Below are positions 16,986-26,417 of a DNA stretch of 64,000 nucleotides, piece after piece. Position numbers and translations under genes: made by a program. The stretch covers positions 42,837 to 106,836 of the forward strand of contig CALHGX010000009.1 of NCBI GenBank assembly GCA_938031185.1, read 5' to 3'. The stretch's first letter is position 1. Every line of letters starts with the position of its first letter. The stretch is from an uncultured bacterium. Lineage in GTDB: Bacteria > Verrucomicrobiota > Kiritimatiellia > CAIKKV01 > CALHGX01. The notes below the pieces were generated by a model, which saw nothing but the letters and a program-made list of their open reading frames with translations, was not told the origin of the DNA and searched no databases.

Positions 16986-17699
16986 TCAAAGCGTTGATGC
17001 CCCTGAATAGCCACCGATATCGTTGGCCATATCCCACTTCCGTGTTGATCCAAAGCCCACAGTTCGGACTGTTTCCAAACCATGACGAGCCACAAACTGT
17101 CTCAAGGCTCGACAGGTAAAAATGCGAATATGTCCGGCCCCCAGCCAAAAAGGGAACGGATGGCCATAACCGTCCCGCGTACTGACTTCGGTGAATAGCG
17201 GCTGAAAGCCTAACAATAAAAGGATCCGATTGTACCAAGATGCCAGATTCGGGGTCGTTAGCACGAGAGGCTTGAGCGAATCGCCAGCGCTGGGTTTTAC
17301 CACTCGTCTAACTTCTTCTATAAATGCGTCCGTATCGAAGACATGTTCCAGGACTTCCCCACAAAAAACCCCATCGAACGTGTTATCCTCAAAAGGCAAC
17401 GGCGCATTCCCAACATCAAGGGCCAAAGCGCGAATGCCTCGCCTTGTTGCAATATCAACCGCTTCTTTGCCTATGTCCACAACGGTTGCCTCGAGCCCTG
17501 GTATGATGCTTTGGCAATGGGCCGCAAAATCGCCAGTCCCTCCCCCCACATCCAAAAGGCACCGGATCCCTGCCGCGCGAAAACATTCAGCAGCCACAGT
17601 GTATTTACCGCGAATTGGCGTCTCGTGCGCGAAGGCCCGCTCATAGAATGCGGCCCTGGCATCTTGCCTTCCTTCGGCAGCGCATACTGGATTTTTCAT
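16986..17699 (-). CDS. Class I SAM-dependent methyltransferase
   Basis: A 237-aa methyltransferase. Motif I is LLDVGGGTGDFA (about residues 48-59), followed by an acidic VVDIG, the ALDVGNAPLPFEDNTFDGVFC post-motif and the GEVLEHVFD segment typical of methyltransf_11 domains. The C-terminal FPFWLGAGHIRIFTCRALRQFV resembles sugar- and lipid-modifying methyltransferases. Its start overlaps the stop of the dehydrogenase gene (ATGA). It probably methylates a sugar of the polysaccharide or its lipid carrier. Confidence 0.87.
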   Translation of the reverse strand: MKNPVCAAEGRQDARAAFYERAFAHETPIRGKYTVAAECFRAAGIRCLLDVGGGTGDFAAHCQSIIPGLEATVVDIGKEAVDIATRRGIRALALDVGNAPLPFEDNTFDGVFCGEVLEHVFDTDAFIEEVRRVVKPSAGDSLKPLVLTTPNLASWYNRILLLLGFQPLFTEVSTRDGYGHPFPFWLGAGHIRIFTCRALRQFVARHGLETVRTVGFGSTRKWDMANDIGGYSGASTL

Positions 17700-19024
17700 A
17701 ATACGTTGCCCAGCCCAACCGCGTGATAGTCAACGCGAGTCGCCTCCCGCGGATTCAAACAACGCCAGCAGTCGAGCACGCATGGGCGCTTCATCTGCTC
17801 CTGCAACTGCCGGGCCGTTAAACGTGCGAACTCAGGCCATGGGGTCGCAATAATGCATAGTTCCGCGCCCTGCAAACATTCAAGGGCTGAGTCGGCATAA
17901 GCCACCCGCCTACCCAGCAGCTTCCGCGCGTTATCCAGCGCCATTGGATCATACACGGCCACACTGAATGTCTTGCAACGGCTCAAGCCATGAGCGATTT
18001 CCAATGCCTGGGATTCCGTCAAAACAGAAGTATGCGGCTTATATGGCAGCCCCAGAATGGCAACCCGTCCCCCTTTTGGGAGGAGATGCTTCACCGTCTC
18101 CAGCACCCGCCGCACCTGCCGCCGATTGGTCTCGTGCACGGCCTCCGGGATCGGAACGCTCACGCCCTTGCGCTTTGCGAACGCCCGGAACGCCACATTG
18201 TCCCTCGGGAAACAAGGGCCCCCGAACCCCAACCCGGGCGCGAGATAGCGCCTTCCGATGCGACGATCCAGCCCGATCGCGTCTGTAATCACCCGTGCAT
18301 CTGCTCCCGGCACCTTCTCTGCCACCTCAGCCAGCATGTTGGCGTAGCTGATCTTCATGGTGCAGAAACAGTTCAAGGCGATCTTGGCGATTTCGGCCTC
18401 CACACACTTCATGCGCGCCACCTGCGGGCTATTCTCACACAACCGCCCATAAAGTCGCTCCATCACACGCCCCGCCTTGGGATCAGATTCGCCCACCAAG
18501 ACGAAATCAGGATTGAGGAAATCGCGCACCACACTTCCCAAGGCGATAAACTCCGGATTATAGACCAAACCGAAATCCCGCCCGCACTTCTTGCCAGACG
18601 CCCGCTCCAACAGAGGGCGAACAACTTCGTCAGTTGTACCGGGCATCACCGTGCATGTGATGGCCACGACGTGGTACCCGCGCTTTTCGCGCAGTGCCAA
18701 TCCGACCTGCTCGGCGGCAGGAAGCAACTGGGCGTTAGAAAACGAGCCGTCAGGCCCGCTGGGTGTCGCCACCACGATGCAGGTCAGATTCGTGCCCCTT
18801 ACGGCATCAGCAACCGTTTCCGTCGCACGGATACGGTCGCCGTGCTTAGCAAGCAGCGCTTGAACATCCGTTTCATCCACTGGCGAAATCCCTTGCTGTA
18901 CCTTTCGCACCGTGTCCGGATTGACATCCATGCCGTTCACGGAGAAACCGCGTTTCGCAAACGCAACGGCCATCGAAAGCCCCAGCTTGCCCAGTCCAAT
19001 AATCGAAACCCGCCCCCTATTCAC
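17696..19024 (-). CDS. UDP-glucose/GDP-mannose dehydrogenase family protein
   Basis: A 442-aa nucleotide-sugar 6-dehydrogenase. The GTG start at 19024 overlaps the stop of the upstream GT2 gene and follows AAAGGAG. The frame continues upstream only as an out-of-phase reading of that gene. Rossmann motif: IIGLGKLGLSMAVAFAKRG. The central domain has VYNPEFIALGSVVRDFLNPDF, the catalytic Cys in GLGFGGPCFPRDN, and a UDP-binding C-terminal domain with ILGLPYKPHTSVLTES. The family makes UDP-glucuronate or ManNAc uronates; which one applies is unclear (the KPxT element supports the family but not the substrate). It supplies an acidic sugar to the cluster. Confidence 0.92.
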   Translation of the reverse strand: MNRGRVSIIGLGKLGLSMAVAFAKRGFSVNGMDVNPDTVRKVQQGISPVDETDVQALLAKHGDRIRATETVADAVRGTNLTCIVVATPSGPDGSFSNAQLLPAAEQVGLALREKRGYHVVAITCTVMPGTTDEVVRPLLERASGKKCGRDFGLVYNPEFIALGSVVRDFLNPDFVLVGESDPKAGRVMERLYGRLCENSPQVARMKCVEAEIAKIALNCFCTMKISYANMLAEVAEKVPGADARVITDAIGLDRRIGRRYLAPGLGFGGPCFPRDNVAFRAFAKRKGVSVPIPEAVHETNRRQVRRVLETVKHLLPKGGRVAILGLPYKPHTSVLTESQALEIAHGLSRCKTFSVAVYDPMALDNARKLLGRRVAYADSALECLQGAELCIIATPWPEFARLTARQLQEQMKRPCVLDCWRCLNPREATRVDYHAVGLGNVL

Positions 19025-20154
19025 GCTGCTCCTTTCTCCGCCTTTGGCGCCGCCTCGCGGCCCAAAAAACTTTGCCACAGCGGACCACCGCCGGCTTTGA
19101 TCACCGCCGCCAACACCTGAACTTTCCCGCTTCCCCGCTTCATGTGGCGCCAGACGGCCCGATCGGCGACCGTTCGCGACTGCTGCACCTTGCGCCGCAG
19201 CGCCATGGTCTCTCGCCACCGGCAAAGGTTCCACCAGACCGCGCGCGGACCGGACCGAACCAGGGCCCACTTCCCTAGGGCAAGATAAAAGAACGTCTCC
19301 GCCGCGAGCAAGGCCATATCCAACGGCATGATCCAACAGAGATTCCACCAGCTATAGTTCTTGAGCAACGTCCGCAACGTATTCCGCTCGGAAAGGAACC
19401 GCCGCCGGGCCCGCTTGAACGCCGGCGTGTCCAGCGTCGCGGAGACGCGGTGATAAAGCACCGCCGCCGGCTCCACAACCACGCGATATCCGAGCAAACG
19501 GGCGCGCCAGCAAAGGTCAATGTCATCCGTCAAGGTGAAGTAGGCCGTATCATACCCCCCCAACTGCTCGAACAACTGCCGCCGAATCAACAAGGCGCCG
19601 CCAAATACGAAAAACACTTCGCCATGTTCGTCCAGTTGCCCGCGATCCGGCTGATGGATCCCCCGCGCGTCAGGAAAACCAAACGGGTCCGTTGTGGCCC
19701 CCACGCTGTCCAGCACCATCAGCCGTTCGCCGGCGGCGGTGATGCGGCGCATCTTCAGGGAGCAGATCCCGATGCTCGCGTCGGCAAGCATGCGGCGCAT
19801 CATTAGCGCCAGGGCATTCGGCTCAATCCACATGTCGTTGCTGAGGAAGAAGAGGTACTCGCCTCGCGCCGCCCAGGCCCCAATGTTGCTTCCTTCCGCC
19901 GTCCCGTCATTGCGCGAATTCCGGATGACCCGCACCGCCGGATACTGCTGCTCAAGAAATTCGGCGCTTCCGTCCGTTGACGCGTTGTCCACGACAATCC
20001 ACTCGAGACTCGGATAATCCAGGCCGACAACGGAGGGCATAAACTCCTGCAGCAGGGGACGTCCGTTCCAGTTGGGAATGACGATGCTGACCAAAGGCAG
20101 GCGCACGCTCTCGCCTCCTCCCGGGCAAACGTCCTGACGTGGCTGCGATATCAT
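19021..20154 (-). CDS. Glycosyltransferase family 2 protein
   Basis: A 377-aa GT-A enzyme. The start is ATG20154, sharing ATGA with the preceding gene's stop. SIVIPNWNGRPLLQEFM is the N-terminal nucleotide-binding strand, VVDNASTDGSAEFL follows, and NDGTAEGSNIGAWAARGEYLFFLSNDMWIE supplies the acidic SND metal motif. A DIDLCWRARLLGYRVVVEPAAVLYHR stretch is the catalytic-acceptor region, as in rhamnosyl- and other GT2s. Hydrophobic stretches near 290-320 (WIMPLDMALLAAETFFYLAL) suggest membrane attachment. Confidence 0.9.
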   Translation of the reverse strand: MISQPRQDVCPGGGESVRLPLVSIVIPNWNGRPLLQEFMPSVVGLDYPSLEWIVVDNASTDGSAEFLEQQYPAVRVIRNSRNDGTAEGSNIGAWAARGEYLFFLSNDMWIEPNALALMMRRMLADASIGICSLKMRRITAAGERLMVLDSVGATTDPFGFPDARGIHQPDRGQLDEHGEVFFVFGGALLIRRQLFEQLGGYDTAYFTLTDDIDLCWRARLLGYRVVVEPAAVLYHRVSATLDTPAFKRARRRFLSERNTLRTLLKNYSWWNLCWIMPLDMALLAAETFFYLALGKWALVRSGPRAVWWNLCRWRETMALRRKVQQSRTVADRAVWRHMKRGSGKVQVLAAVIKAGGGPLWQSFLGREAAPKAEKGAA

Positions 20155-21323
20155 ACGTAACGCTCCGCGATCGCCTTCAGATCGAGGGCGTACCGCTTCC
20201 AGGTGCGGTCTCGCGCCACCCGCCAACAGGACTCGCTCATACGGCGGGCAAGCGCCGCATCGCGAAAAAATCGGTTCGCACAATCCACCAGCGCCCCGCG
20301 GTCCCCCGGCGGCGGATGAAAACCGCTGACCCCGTCTTCAAACAGTTCGGCCACGCCGGACCCGGCCGGTATGACGCCGGGGCACCCGCATCCGGCCGCC
20401 TCGAGCGTTTGCATGCCAAAGGCCTCATGAATGGGATGCACATGCAGCATCGCGCGCGAACACAAGGCGGTGATGGCCTTTTCATCCAATGGCCCCAGCA
20501 CTTCCACGCGGTTCCTCAGCCCCCGCCTGTCCAATTCGGTCAGGAACGACATCTGCATAGATGCCGGATGCCAGAACCCCCCGATTGTCAGTTGGATGCG
20601 CCGGTCTTCTAATTCTGTCAGCAAGTTCACGAATACCCGGGGGTCATTGCCGATATCCCATCGATCCCACGCCACAATGCGTCTCTCACGTTGAGAGAAG
20701 TCCGGAAGACGATCCACCGAGAAACAAGCCGGATAGAGCACTTCCAGCGGCTTGGTCGTTAGCCGCCGCAGATGGGCATGATGGAAATGTCCGCTGGTGA
20801 TCACCGCCTCGCAACGGGCCAGCGCATATCGGTCCAGCCAGGCGGCGGCCGCATATAGAAAGGGATACTTCCATCCAAACCTCTCTTTGTAAATCTTCCT
20901 CGCCATGAAAGTTGAGGGATCCCACACGAGCGTCAAAAAGGGAATCCCTCGACGTCTTTTGAGGTTCCGGGCCGCAAAGGTGCTGTATTGGCAGCACGCG
21001 ATGAGCACATCGAACTCACGCTCGCCTATCGCCCGATGCGCAAAGAGGCCGCTCATGACGTGATGCATCGAAAAGAAGGACATGCCCGGGAAACGACAAT
21101 TCAAACGCCTCGCCCAAACAGGAAAGCAGGGAAAGAGATATCGAATGGGCGCTTTGTCGAGATGCTGGTCGTAATATTCCTGATGGGCTTTGTCGTGTCC
21201 TCTGTCAATGACCACAAGCCCTTCCGCCTCCACGCCCATGGCGCGAAGATGCCGTAGCGGCCACCCCATCAACTTCGGAGCGCTGCCCGGCGCAAGCTCG
21301 TCAATCAATATGGCCAGTTTCAA
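20151..21323 (-). CDS. Glycosyltransferase, GT4-like
   Basis: About 390 aa, GT-B fold. The C-terminal domain has IVAWDRWDIGNDPRVFVNLL, LTIGGFWHPASMQ, VEVLGPLDEKAI and HPIHEAFGMQTLEAAGCGCPGVIP, where EAFGMQTLEA is the donor-binding E-x7-E motif. I place the start at TTG21323, sharing TTGA with the upstream stop and sitting six bases after GAGGG; ATG21329 has its GAGGG directly abutting, which is too close. It acts in assembly of the surface glycan encoded by the cluster. Confidence 0.87.
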   Translation of the reverse strand: MKLAILIDELAPGSAPKLMGWPLRHLRAMGVEAEGLVVIDRGHDKAHQEYYDQHLDKAPIRYLFPCFPVWARRLNCRFPGMSFFSMHHVMSGLFAHRAIGEREFDVLIACCQYSTFAARNLKRRRGIPFLTLVWDPSTFMARKIYKERFGWKYPFLYAAAAWLDRYALARCEAVITSGHFHHAHLRRLTTKPLEVLYPACFSVDRLPDFSQRERRIVAWDRWDIGNDPRVFVNLLTELEDRRIQLTIGGFWHPASMQMSFLTELDRRGLRNRVEVLGPLDEKAITALCSRAMLHVHPIHEAFGMQTLEAAGCGCPGVIPAGSGVAELFEDGVSGFHPPPGDRGALVDCANRFFRDAALARRMSESCWRVARDRTWKRYALDLKAIAERYV

Positions 21324-23161
21324 CGGCATCCCTCTTGGACATTCCTTGTCGCTTCATGGGTCTCGGCGCCGATCCGCCTTTCTGCTCCCGAGTTCGCATC
21401 CGGCTTGCTGACGAGATAGGGGCCGATGGCCATGTAGCGCAATCCCGATTGCTCGAAGGTGTCCATCGCCTGCTCGACGGTTCCAACCAAGGGGTAGCCA
21501 TGCAAATTCAGAGAGGTGTTTAGGACCCCACCCATTCCGGTCAGGGCCTCATACAGTTTGAGAATCCGACGAATCCCGGGATCTGCGTCGCCTCCAACGA
21601 TTTGAGGTCTGAGCGTATGGTCTTTCGGGTGAATCGCGGCGCGAAGGTGCTTGCGCGCCATGGGTGTAGAATCGAATGTCAAGATCATGTACTCCGTTGA
21701 GGAACCAACCTTATCGGCGTACCGGTCCCACCCTGCGATGTACCTTGGCGCCCATTCCTCCAAAATGGTCGGAGCAAAGGGCATCCAGAAATCTCGCATT
21801 TTGATCGCATCATTCACCTCGTAAAACGTCGCAAAGTCGCTCGCGTTCCCCAGCACCGCGCGATGGCATAGGGATCGAGCGCCCCATTCTCCAGCGCCGC
21901 GAAAGAGCGCCACGATCCGAAATTCCGCCAATAGGCGGGCGATCTCCATGTCAATATCATCCGGACGCCGAACCACCCACTTGCGCCCCAACGCAAGAAT
22001 CTTTTCCGAGAGAGCGTCTTCCTCGTACTCCACGCCGCTATACATGGATCGTATGGGCGTCAGCCTTTCCCCGTGCTCGCGACTGACGGCCGCCGCCGCG
22101 CCAATCACCAGGCTTTCATCCCCGCACGACGGCATGATGTGCAAGCGTTCAATTTCCGGCATGGTCATGATTCGCTGATTGAGCTTCACGTTCATGAACA
22201 CCCCGCCGGAAAGACATACTCGGCGCAGCCCTGTTCTGCGCACAGCTGCCCGGATCCATTCCGTGACCACCTCTTCTGTCACGCGTTGCAGGGCCGCAGC
22301 CAAATTGTCAAACCGCTCTCCCACCAGCCACCGTCGGTAATATAGATGCGCGTCATTGGTGTTGAACGGCGACTCAAAACAAAGCGTCTCTTGATTGACT
22401 CGGATCAGCGGTTTCAATCGCTCATACGCCCGCCGGTAGTACTTTTCTTCGGACACATAGGCCGCCAAGCCCATCACCTTGTACTCGTGCTCATTAGCTT
22501 TCATCCCCAGAAACTCGGTCATCCGCAAATAGAGCAGTCCGGGCGACGCATCGAAGGGTGAAGAAGCCAACAAATCCAATTTGCCATTCGTTGGGTTGAA
22601 TCGGTAGATCTTGGAGCAAGCCTTGTCACCATCGCCGTCCAGCGTCATCAACAGAAGCGGCTCCGATTCGCCGTCGAGGCCATGAAAAAACACGGGCGTC
22701 AATGCATGGCAAAGATGGTGATCCACAAACCGAACAATCCGCCGCTCTAGTCCGTATTGGCTCTCAAGGAGAGACAGCATGGCTTCGCGCGCTCGCGGGG
22801 TCACGACGCGCTCCAGCAGCGTGTTGCGGAGTCCCGTGAAGAGCCATTTCCATCCCGTGCGATATTCCAACCAGTTGTAAAGCCGGCGCATGCGGCTTTG
22901 CGAAGCGCCCTCGACTGCCATGGACACCCCTGCCGCCGGTTTTCCGGCCCAATGAAGGAACATCAGTCTGCCGGGAAAAACCACCGCATCGGGAGGAGCG
23001 CCCGTCAGTTCCCGCAGGACCTCCCGCAGGGCTTTGTCAGGGAATCCTCCTTGGTTTTTGACGTTCGTGAATTTTTCTTCGTGCAAGATTCGCCGGCAGA
23101 CCCCATCCACAAAAAGGCCCACCGTGGCATTGTGCCCCGGATAAATTCCAATGATTCTCAT
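21320..23161 (-). CDS. NodU/CmcH-family carbamoyltransferase
   Basis: A 613-aa protein. The N-terminal Kae1-like domain opens IIGIYPGHNATVGLFVDG, contains the metal-site histidines in VDHHLCHALTPVFF (the HxxxH pattern) and MTLDGDGDK, and ends with LSGGVFMNVKLNQRI. The C-terminal carbamoyltransferase part holds LFRGAGEWGARSLCHRAVLGN, the variant of the family QGRxEWGPRALGxRSIL motif, and GVLNTSLNLHGYP. It transfers a carbamoyl group from carbamoyl phosphate to a sugar hydroxyl, via a carbamoyl-adenylate, as in Nod-factor or antibiotic decoration. In this operon the acceptor is probably a polysaccharide residue. The RAL triplet is RSL and the usual N is C, a modest departure. Confidence 0.9.
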   Translation of the reverse strand: MRIIGIYPGHNATVGLFVDGVCRRILHEEKFTNVKNQGGFPDKALREVLRELTGAPPDAVVFPGRLMFLHWAGKPAAGVSMAVEGASQSRMRRLYNWLEYRTGWKWLFTGLRNTLLERVVTPRAREAMLSLLESQYGLERRIVRFVDHHLCHALTPVFFHGLDGESEPLLLMTLDGDGDKACSKIYRFNPTNGKLDLLASSPFDASPGLLYLRMTEFLGMKANEHEYKVMGLAAYVSEEKYYRRAYERLKPLIRVNQETLCFESPFNTNDAHLYYRRWLVGERFDNLAAALQRVTEEVVTEWIRAAVRRTGLRRVCLSGGVFMNVKLNQRIMTMPEIERLHIMPSCGDESLVIGAAAAVSREHGERLTPIRSMYSGVEYEEDALSEKILALGRKWVVRRPDDIDMEIARLLAEFRIVALFRGAGEWGARSLCHRAVLGNASDFATFYEVNDAIKMRDFWMPFAPTILEEWAPRYIAGWDRYADKVGSSTEYMILTFDSTPMARKHLRAAIHPKDHTLRPQIVGGDADPGIRRILKLYEALTGMGGVLNTSLNLHGYPLVGTVEQAMDTFEQSGLRYMAIGPYLVSKPDANSGAERRIGAETHEATRNVQEGCR

Positions 23162-23168
23162 CTTCGGC

Positions 23169-24176
23169 TTATTGGCGCCACGCCTCGCGCGATTTCATCG
23201 CATCCAAAAGCCCCAGCTTCCATTTGAGCACGCCCGTACCATACACAACGAGCGTAATCCACATCGCAGGCAGATGATAGAGCCATGCCGCATCCCGCTT
23301 CCGTCGAAAGCCGCGCGCCATCTGCAGCACCAGCGGTAACACCGTCAGGGTGTACAGCACAAATAGCGCCGCGCCCTTTCGCCGGGCACGATGCCACGGG
23401 AAGACGCGCTCTTTCTGCTGCGCGAAATGGAGAAAATCCCGAACCCTTCGATCCTGTTTTCGAGCAAAAGACTGCAGCCGGTCGCAATAGAGATGCACGA
23501 TGCCTACGGGCACCTTCGCCAGCACGCTTCCATTCTTCAGAAGCTGAAAGGCCACATCAATGTCCATGTAGTAAGGCCGCCACCGCACTCCCGCAAGGGC
23601 CCGACGCCTGACGATAAAGCCGTTGGCGCCAAAGGTAGGGGGCGGTTCGTCTTTCAGCCGCACGGCCGTGTATCCCGCCCGCGTCTCTTCGAAAACCCGC
23701 ACCTCTGTCCAGCGTCCCGTAACAAAACTGTATCGGTCGTAATTGCCGACAAACAGGCAAAGCGGATCGCTCATGCCAAGCAACGCGAAATAGCGCGTCA
23801 AGGCCGGATCGCTCGCCCGCCATTCGTAACGCAATGGTTCGGCCGCCACAACGTCCTTGTCGGCAAAAGGCGCTGTCATCTTGACGAGCCAGTCAGGGCC
23901 CACGAGCACGTTGTCGCTGTCAATCAACGCAATCAGTTCGCCTGATGTCGCCTCAATTCCCGCTGCTTTCCCCGCCTCGCCCGTCCGCAGGCGATTCTCC
24001 ACAATCCGGTCCACGCCAAATCGGTTGGCGACCGCCAACGTATCGTCCGTTGATCCGCCATCCGCAATCACAATCTCATAGTCTTCACGCGAAATCTGCT
24101 GCGCCACAATGCTCGCCAGGCACGCAGGAAGCGTCCGAGCCGAGTTCAATGTGGGGATGACTATTGAGAGCTTCAT
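23169..24176 (-). CDS. Glycosyltransferase family 2 membrane protein
   Basis: A 335-aa GT-A enzyme. KLSIVIPTLNSARTLPACLASI and IVIADGGSTDDTL form the donor site, LIALIDSDN gives the DxD-like metal motif, and MDIDVAFQLLKNG the catalytic region. The C-terminal part carries hydrophobic segments (GAALFVLYTLTVLPLVLQMA; AMWITLVVYGTGVLKWKLG), so it is probably membrane bound and may use a lipid-linked acceptor. The gap to the downstream carbamoyltransferase is seven bases. Confidence 0.88.
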   Translation of the reverse strand: MKLSIVIPTLNSARTLPACLASIVAQQISREDYEIVIADGGSTDDTLAVANRFGVDRIVENRLRTGEAGKAAGIEATSGELIALIDSDNVLVGPDWLVKMTAPFADKDVVAAEPLRYEWRASDPALTRYFALLGMSDPLCLFVGNYDRYSFVTGRWTEVRVFEETRAGYTAVRLKDEPPPTFGANGFIVRRRALAGVRWRPYYMDIDVAFQLLKNGSVLAKVPVGIVHLYCDRLQSFARKQDRRVRDFLHFAQQKERVFPWHRARRKGAALFVLYTLTVLPLVLQMARGFRRKRDAAWLYHLPAMWITLVVYGTGVLKWKLGLLDAMKSREAWRQ

Positions 24177-24217
24177 GCGCTCCTGCCGGCGGTTCCACTA
24201 TTTCGCGCGACGCCTCA

Positions 24218-25279
24218 TCAGGTTGTGTGACGCCCAGCCTCGTAAATCTCACCCAGAATACGAGGCACATCGTAGGTCAGACGCCATTCCGGGTAGTGCG
24301 ACTTGAACTTCTCCACGCTACTGATCCACCAGATGTGGTCGCCGATGCGGTTGTCCTCGACGTAACGCACGTTCATCTTCTTGCCCACAATCTGTTCGCA
24401 CAGACCGATCGCTTCCTTCATCGAACAGTTGCTGAAGCGGCTGCCGCCAATGTTGTACACCTCCCCTGGGCGGGGCGCCTGATGGAACGCGTCAAAGGCG
24501 CGCACCAGATCATGGCTGTGAATGTTGTCCCGCACCTGCTTCCCTTTGTACCCATAAATCACATACTCACGCCCCGATATCGCGCATTTCATGAGATACG
24601 AAAGGAAACCATGCAGTCGGGTGCCGGAATGCCCCGGACCGGTGAGGCAACCGCCGCGAAAAATACCGACCTTCATTCCGAAATACCGCCCGTACTCCTG
24701 CGCAAGCACATCTGCCGCCACTTTGGAAGCGCCGAAAAGACTGTGCTTGCTCTGGTCTATGGACATGGTTTCGTCAATCCCATGGCGGGCATATGGATGG
24801 CTCGGATCCAGTTCCCAACGCGTCTCCTGCTCGACCAGCGGCAGCCGATTGGGCGTGTCGCCATAAACCTTGTTCGTGGACGTGAAGATGAACGTCGCCT
24901 CCGGTGCATGCCGCCGGGTCGCTTCCAACATCATCAGCGTTCCGTTCGCGTTGACGGTGAAATCCGCCTCGGGATCGGAGGCCGCCCAGTCGTGCGACGG
25001 TTGCGCGGCCGTGTGCACCACCAGTTTCACGTCCGATCCATACCTCAAAAATACGTCCTCAACAGCCTTCCGCTCGCGGATATCCACATCAAAGTGGTCG
25101 TAGGCCTCGAAGTCCGCTTCCAGCCGTTCTCGCTGCCAACGGGTGGAGGCTTCCGCGCCAAAAAACCACGCGCGCAAGTCATTATCAATACCCGCCACAC
25201 GCCAACCTTGCGCCAAATAGAAACGCGCCGTCTCCGCGCCGACCAATCCCGCGGAACCCGTCACAATGGCCACCTGCAT
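24218..25279 (-). CDS. NAD-dependent sugar-nucleotide epimerase, CDP-paratose 2-epimerase-like
   Basis: A 353-aa extended SDR. The Rossmann motif is [19 protein letters not shown], and the frame upstream of ATG25279 is unlike sequence. Position-specific features are SSTNKVYG in variant form ([13 protein letters not shown]), YxxxK as the [15 protein letters not shown] segment, and [13 protein letters not shown] followed by [11 protein letters not shown], which I associate with RfbE-type CDP-tyvelose/paratose 2-epimerases. The usual catalytic Tyr of YxxxK is not seen at the expected place (FGASK), so the reaction may rest on another residue. The product is a nucleotide-activated sugar for the cluster. 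Confidence 0.82.
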   Translation of the reverse strand: MQVAIVTGSAGLVGAETARFYLAQGWRVAGIDNDLRAWFFGAEASTRWQRERLEADFEAYDHFDVDIRERKAVEDVFLRYGSDVKLVVHTAAQPSHDWAASDPEADFTVNANGTLMMLEATRRHAPEATFIFTSTNKVYGDTPNRLPLVEQETRWELDPSHPYARHGIDETMSIDQSKHSLFGASKVAADVLAQEYGRYFGMKVGIFRGGCLTGPGHSGTRLHGFLSYLMKCAISGREYVIYGYKGKQVRDNIHSHDLVRAFDAFHQAPRPGEVYNIGGSRFSNCSMKEAIGLCEQIVGKKMNVRYVEDNRIGDHIWWISSVEKFKSHYPEWRLTYDVPRILGEIYEAGRHTT

Positions 25280-25346
25280 CGCTTGCCCCCCCCACCGCTT
25301 CGCCTTGTTGAGTTCCCCTCCGCCCGACGACTTTCGCCCCACCATC

Positions 25347-26408
25347 CTAAACCAAAATTCCTCGCAAGCGCTCCTCATGATCGCGGATCCACGAAACACT
25401 GTCCTCGACGATCCGAACCATGTCCCTGCACGGCCGCCAATTATATGCCTTTTGCGCCCTCGAAGCATCCGTAATATACAGCGGCACATCGCCCGGGCGA
25501 ATCGTCTCTTCCGCCGCCACCGGCACCGTTTTCCCGGTGGCCGCCCGGCACAGGACCGTCAGTTCGCGAAGGGAAAAACTGACGCCACGCCCGCCGCCGA
25601 CGTTGTATAGGGCGCCTCCCTCCGGCAATCCGCCGTCCAGTTGACGCACCAGCAAATCCGCCAAGTCCTCAACATGGACCGCATCGCGGACTTGGCGACC
25701 GCCATACCCGATGTATGCCAGAGCTTTGCCGTACCAATGTCGCGCCGCCCAAAGCGCCACGACCCCCTGATCCGCCTTGCCCATTTGCCAGGGGCCGGCA
25801 ATCACTCCGCAGCGGTTGATGATGGCGCGCAAACCGAATTGCGTCGCGTATTCCGCGACCATGATTTCGCCTGAAAACTTCGTCGCGCCATACAGCGTCC
25901 GCGCCCCCTCCAATGGAAAGGACTCCGAGATTCCGCGTTCCGTAATGCCGGGCTGGCTTTGCACCGGCGCGATTTCGAACCGATCCGCGATTTCGCGCAA
26001 AGCGATCCGGCGCAACGCCTCTAACGGATACACCCGGCTCGTGGAAAGGAAAACAAACCCCGCGCCCCATTTCCGAGCGGCCTCCAGAGCGTGAAGAGTG
26101 CCGACCAGATTGGTGCCGACCACGTACGGCACATCGTCCCCGCCAAATCGGCCCGCCATCACGGAGGGTTCGGCGGCCGCATCAATCACCAGGTCACACC
26201 GCGGCAAATTGAACGAAATCGCGTCGCGCACGTCGGCCTTGCATAACGGAATGCCGGCGCGTTCCAATCGCTCGGCGTTGAATTCCGCTCCGCGACGGTG
26301 CAGGTTGTCGAGCACAACGACTTCGGCGGGCGCAAAATGGGATCGGAGCCGAATCGCCAGTGACGACCCGACGAATCCGGCTCCACCCGTGATCAGAATG
26401 CGACGCAT
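25347..26408 (-). CDS. NAD-dependent epimerase/dehydratase family protein
   Basis: A 353-aa extended SDR with [18 protein letters not shown], the NAD-adenine acidic residue [15 protein letters not shown], and [16 protein letters not shown], an intact YxxxK. It resembles the neighbouring gene and the same CDP-sugar epimerase group ([27 protein letters not shown]). It starts nine bases after pckG. With the second SDR downstream it makes a tandem pair that probably runs consecutive steps on one nucleotide sugar (inference). Confidence 0.87.
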   Translation of the reverse strand: MRRILITGGAGFVGSSLAIRLRSHFAPAEVVVLDNLHRRGAEFNAERLERAGIPLCKADVRDAISFNLPRCDLVIDAAAEPSVMAGRFGGDDVPYVVGTNLVGTLHALEAARKWGAGFVFLSTSRVYPLEALRRIALREIADRFEIAPVQSQPGITERGISESFPLEGARTLYGATKFSGEIMVAEYATQFGLRAIINRCGVIAGPWQMGKADQGVVALWAARHWYGKALAYIGYGGRQVRDAVHVEDLADLLVRQLDGGLPEGGALYNVGGGRGVSFSLRELTVLCRAATGKTVPVAAEETIRPGDVPLYITDASRAQKAYNWRPCRDMVRIVEDSVSWIRDHEERLRGILV

Positions 26409-26417
26409 GCCAAGGCG

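Noticed and set aside
17990..19120. 376-codon open frame on the plus strand
   Set aside because: It lies wholly opposite the UDP-glucose dehydrogenase gene, and its residues show no domain pattern; GC-rich codons leave few stops on the antisense strand.
24164..25474. 436-codon plus-strand frame
   Set aside because: Antisense to a clear sugar epimerase gene with full motifs; the frame has repeated Pro/Arg/His-rich stretches typical of shadows.
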